From Acidobacteriota bacterium (lineage in GTDB: Bacteria > Acidobacteriota > Vicinamibacteria > Vicinamibacterales > CAVVIG01), in assembly GCA_003222455.1 (NCBI GenBank), contig QHWF01000426.1, forward strand, positions 1 through 7,137: a stretch of DNA of 7,137 nucleotides, read 5' to 3'. Within the stretch, counting starts at the first letter, position 1. Every line of letters begins with the position of its first letter. The position numbers and the translations under genes were made by a program. Shown here in pieces: positions 5,349 to 7,137 of the stretch. Under the pieces are notes generated by a model. That model had not been told where the DNA came from. It did no database searches and was given only the letters and a program-made list of their open reading frames with translations.

Positions 5349-6626
5349 TCATCGCTTGTCAGCCCGATGTTCCACCCAGCTCAGCACGCGCCGGGGAACG
5401 TCCGCCGTAATCGAGATCTGCCCGTCCCGTGTCTCGTGCACGATCACGCGACCATGACGGTACGTCCGCGCGATCCGTTCGCGATCGGCAGGATCGTCGG
5501 GATTAAAGGTCAGCGTGACGCGCCTGACGTCGAGCGCGACCTTTGACGTGATGGTCTCGAGGAGCTCGTCGATGCCAGTGCGCTGCAGCGCGGAGATGGA
5601 CAGCGCGGCGGGATCACGTTCCTCCAGCCGACGGCGTTCATCCACGGTCAGCATGTCGCTCTTGTTGTAGATGTCCACCAGCGGCACCCCTGTCGCACCG
5701 ACGTCGTCCAGCACCTGCCGAACGGCACTGATCCGGCGATCGCGATCCGGTGCAGCCGCGTCGATCACGTGCAGGATCAGGTCGGCATTGGCAACTTCTT
5801 CGAGCGTGGCGCGAAAGGCCGCGACCAGCGCATGCGGCAACCGATCGATGAACCCGACCGTGTCCGACACCAGCAGCTCCCGGCTGTCGGGCAGCCGGAC
5901 CTGGCGAACCAGCGGATCGAGCGTGACGAACAGCGCGTCGGACGTCACGGCGTTCTCGCGCGTCAGCACGTTGAACAACGTGGTCTTGCCCGCGTTGGTG
6001 TAGCCGACCAGTGCCACGGTCGGCACCGACGCCTTCTGACGCCGCTCGCGCAGCTGGGATCGGCGGCGGCGGACGTGCTCGATCGCTTCGCTCACCGCGT
6101 GGATTCGCGTGCGAATACGCCGGCGATCGGTTTCGAGCTTGGTCTCGCCTGGTCCTCTGGTGCCGATGCCGCCGCCAAGCCGCGACAAGGCGGCACCGGC
6201 GCCAACCAGGCGCGGCAACAGATACTTCAACTGCGCCAGCTCGACCTGGAGCTTGCCCTCGCGAGTCTGCGCGCGCCGCGCAAAGATGTCCAGAATCAGC
6301 TGCGTGCGATCGATGATCTTCCGTGACACCTCTTCTTCGATCTGCCGGAGCTGCGCGGGCGTCAACTCGTTGTCGAAGATGACGACGTCCACGCCCAATT
6401 CAGCGCAGGACACCGCAAGCGTCCGGACCTTGCCCAGGCCAAGGAACGTCGAGGGATCGGGCTTCGGCCGCTCCTGCAGCACACGAAGCGCCACCTCGCC
6501 GCCCGCCGCCTCCGCCAGGCTTCCAAGCTCTTCGAGCGATCGTTCGGCTTCGAGCCGCCGCGCGCGGCCGGCAATCAAGCCGACCAGCGCCGCCCGTTCA
6601 GGGCGTGCTGTTTGCGCCAATATCAT
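5349..6626 (-). CDS. hflX: Ribosome-associated GTPase HflX
   Basis: This 425-residue GTPase has normal HflX length. HflX binds the 50S subunit and, in bacteria studied, splits or rescues stalled ribosomes under stress. The N-terminal HflX domain (about 12-195) includes FLGLGKV, VVIFDNELTPAQLR (81-94), the helical segment with QVELAQLKYLLPRL (127-140) and the glycine-rich family signature GGGIGTRGPGETKLETDRR (151-169). The GTPase domain has G1 GYTNAGKT (208-215), G2 T235 in LFVTLDPLVR, G3 DTVGF (255-259), G4 NKSD (321-324) and G5 SAL (345-347). A short C-terminal domain ends at 425. GGAGG (minus strand, 6642-6638) lies 11 bases before the ATG at 6626, supporting this start. No hfq gene, a frequent partner elsewhere, is next to it. 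A large inverted repeat occupies the upstream gap and may contain or border the promoter. Confidence 0.96.
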   Translation of the reverse strand: MILAQTARPERAALVGLIAGRARRLEAERSLEELGSLAEAAGGEVALRVLQERPKPDPSTFLGLGKVRTLAVSCAELGVDVVIFDNELTPAQLRQIEEEVSRKIIDRTQLILDIFARRAQTREGKLQVELAQLKYLLPRLVGAGAALSRLGGGIGTRGPGETKLETDRRRIRTRIHAVSEAIEHVRRRRSQLRERRQKASVPTVALVGYTNAGKTTLFNVLTRENAVTSDALFVTLDPLVRQVRLPDSRELLVSDTVGFIDRLPHALVAAFRATLEEVANADLILHVIDAAAPDRDRRISAVRQVLDDVGATGVPLVDIYNKSDMLTVDERRRLEERDPAALSISALQRTGIDELLETITSKVALDVRRVTLTFNPDDPADRERIARTYRHGRVIVHETRDGQISITADVPRRVLSWVEHRADKR

Positions 6627-6650
6627 GGTTGCAGTAGCCTCCGCGTTTGA

Positions 6651-6798
6651 AGTTAACAGAGCGGACGGAGTAAACGGTAAAACACAGAGAAACAGAGCAA
6701 CGGAGATACGAAGGGGAAAGATGCGGTGGACTTACTCCGTTGCCTCCGTTTCTCCGTTGCTCTGTGTTTTACCGTTCACTCCGTTTCCTCCGTTAACT
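6651..6798. repeat. Large imperfect inverted repeat with degenerate ACGGAG units
   Basis: Bases 6651-6707 pair with 6742-6798 around a centre near 6724-6725. The strongest block is a perfect 17-base inverted match, 6673-6689 against 6760-6776, and the outermost seven bases (AGTTAAC) also match exactly. The arms are built from degenerate 8-9-base units such as AACGGAGGA, AACGGAGTG and AACGGAGAA. The right end includes the TAA stop (6795-6793) of the out-of-frame tsaC tail. The element fills nearly the whole gap between tsaC and hflX. It could fold as a cruciform or as a long RNA hairpin in the hflX leader. There is no coding potential of its own. Confidence 0.75.
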
Positions 6799-6867
6799 CA
6801 ATCCACGCAGGCATCGTTCAATCTCATCCCACTTGACGGCTCCCGCCCGGACGAGGCGAGCCTCGCC
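6793..6867 (-). pseudogene. Out-of-frame C-terminal remnant of tsaC
   Basis: Read in the frame beginning at 6867, this stretch encodes GEARLVRAGAVKWDEIERCL followed by RGLS and a TAA stop (6795-6793). That is the expected C-terminal end of a Sua5/YwlC/TsaC-like protein (an LVRAGAV-type ending). It is one base out of register with the upstream tsaC frame, which reads DRIDLLI and then diverges into an arginine- and glycine-rich tail ending at 6824. The break is near 6868-6872. Confidence 0.65.
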
Positions 6868-7137
6868 GGATGATCAGGAGATCGATCCGATCGCCAAGCA
6901 TCCGCTCCACATCGTCCGGATTGGCCGTTGCGGGTTCTCCGCTGATATTGGCGCTGGTGGCGGTAATCGGTCGGCCGCATGCCTCGGCGATGGCGCGCGC
7001 GACGGCATCATTCGGCACGCGGACGCCAACGGTTCCCGTGCCGCCGTCGACATCGCGTGCCAGCGAGACGGGTGTCGCGACGAGCACGGTCAGCGGTCCC
7101 GGCCAGAACCGTTCGGCGAGACGCGCCGTCGGCGGCG
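6824..7137 (-). CDS. tsaC: L-threonylcarbamoyladenylate synthase (TsaC/Sua5 type), partial and frameshifted
   Basis: The gene enters from the right edge, so its N-terminus is outside the window. TsaC/Sua5 makes threonylcarbamoyl-AMP from threonine, bicarbonate and ATP for the t6A37 modification of ANN-decoding tRNAs. Family motifs visible in order are FWPGPLTVL (codons near 7108-7082), VGVRVPNDAVARAI, PITATSANISGEP and DRIDLLI. After DLLI the frame breaks: it runs into a tail ending GGSRQVG at TGA 6824, whereas the genuine C-terminus is found one base out of register, ending at 6793. The conserved STxxD segment normally present between these two parts is absent, so the change looks like an out-of-frame deletion rather than a simple one-base slip. 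This could be real loss of function or an assembly fault; t6A synthesis is normally essential, so another copy or an error should be considered. Confidence 0.85.
   Translation of the reverse strand, partial: PPTARLAERFWPGPLTVLVATPVSLARDVDGGTGTVGVRVPNDAVARAIAEACGRPITATSANISGEPATANPDDVERMLGDRIDLLIIRRGSPRPGGSRQVG

Noticed and set aside
5769..6873. Long plus-strand frames opposite hflX
   Set aside because: They are shadows of the GC-rich hflX gene, which has all five GTPase motifs on the minus strand.

Overview
The window is GC-rich bacterial DNA with seven recognisable gene loci. The gene content, together with GTCCGGC-type hairpin repeats and AT-rich heptamer repeats in the gaps, suggests an uncultivated or environmental Acidobacteriota (perhaps Vicinamibacteria). 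That placement is an inference from remembered repeat style and protein flavour, not from a marker-gene comparison. No rRNA, tRNA, CRISPR array, transposase or phage gene is visible.

Layout: (1) 1-664, minus strand: 5' part of an EttA-like ABC-F translation factor, cut by the window edge. (2) 673-875: an AT-rich repeat element with near-perfect inverted ends, filling the gap between divergent ettA and dinB. (3) 874-1956, plus: DNA polymerase IV (dinB). (4) 1928-2799, plus: a trans-aconitate-methyltransferase-like gene split by a frameshift into an N-terminal fragment and a 227-residue body joined by a TGATG overlap. (5) 2789-2851: a doublet of REP-like hairpins. (6) 2862-3092, plus: a 76-residue protein of unknown function. 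(7) 3089-3263: a second heptamer element between convergent genes. (8) 3261-3818, minus: pgsA-type CDP-alcohol phosphatidyltransferase. (9) 3822-5189, minus: a TPR plus SLH-like lipoprotein whose stop lies 3 bases from the pgsA start. (10) 5241-5330: an imperfect palindrome of 9-bp units. (11) 5349-6626, minus: hflX GTPase. (12) 6651-6798: a large imperfect inverted repeat of ACGGAG units. (13) 6793 to the right edge, minus: the C-terminal part of a TsaC/Sua5-type threonylcarbamoyl-AMP synthase with a disrupted 3' end.

The minus-strand genes tsaC, hflX, the lipoprotein gene and pgsA are collinear. Only the lipoprotein gene and pgsA are tightly coupled. The genes are mostly housekeeping functions (translation, tRNA modification, ribosome-associated GTPase, membrane lipid synthesis, damage-tolerant replication) and do not form one pathway.

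The most unusual content is between the genes. Almost every non-coding gap is occupied by a repeat from one of three families: AT-rich CAGATTK heptamers with inverted ends, GTCCGSC hairpin doublets, and degenerate ACGCRGARN nonamers. Several repeats reach into, and apparently supply, start or stop codons of the flanking genes. Two genes (tam-like and tsaC) carry frame-disrupting indels, which are either real decay or assembly error. No complete new defence or metabolic system was found.
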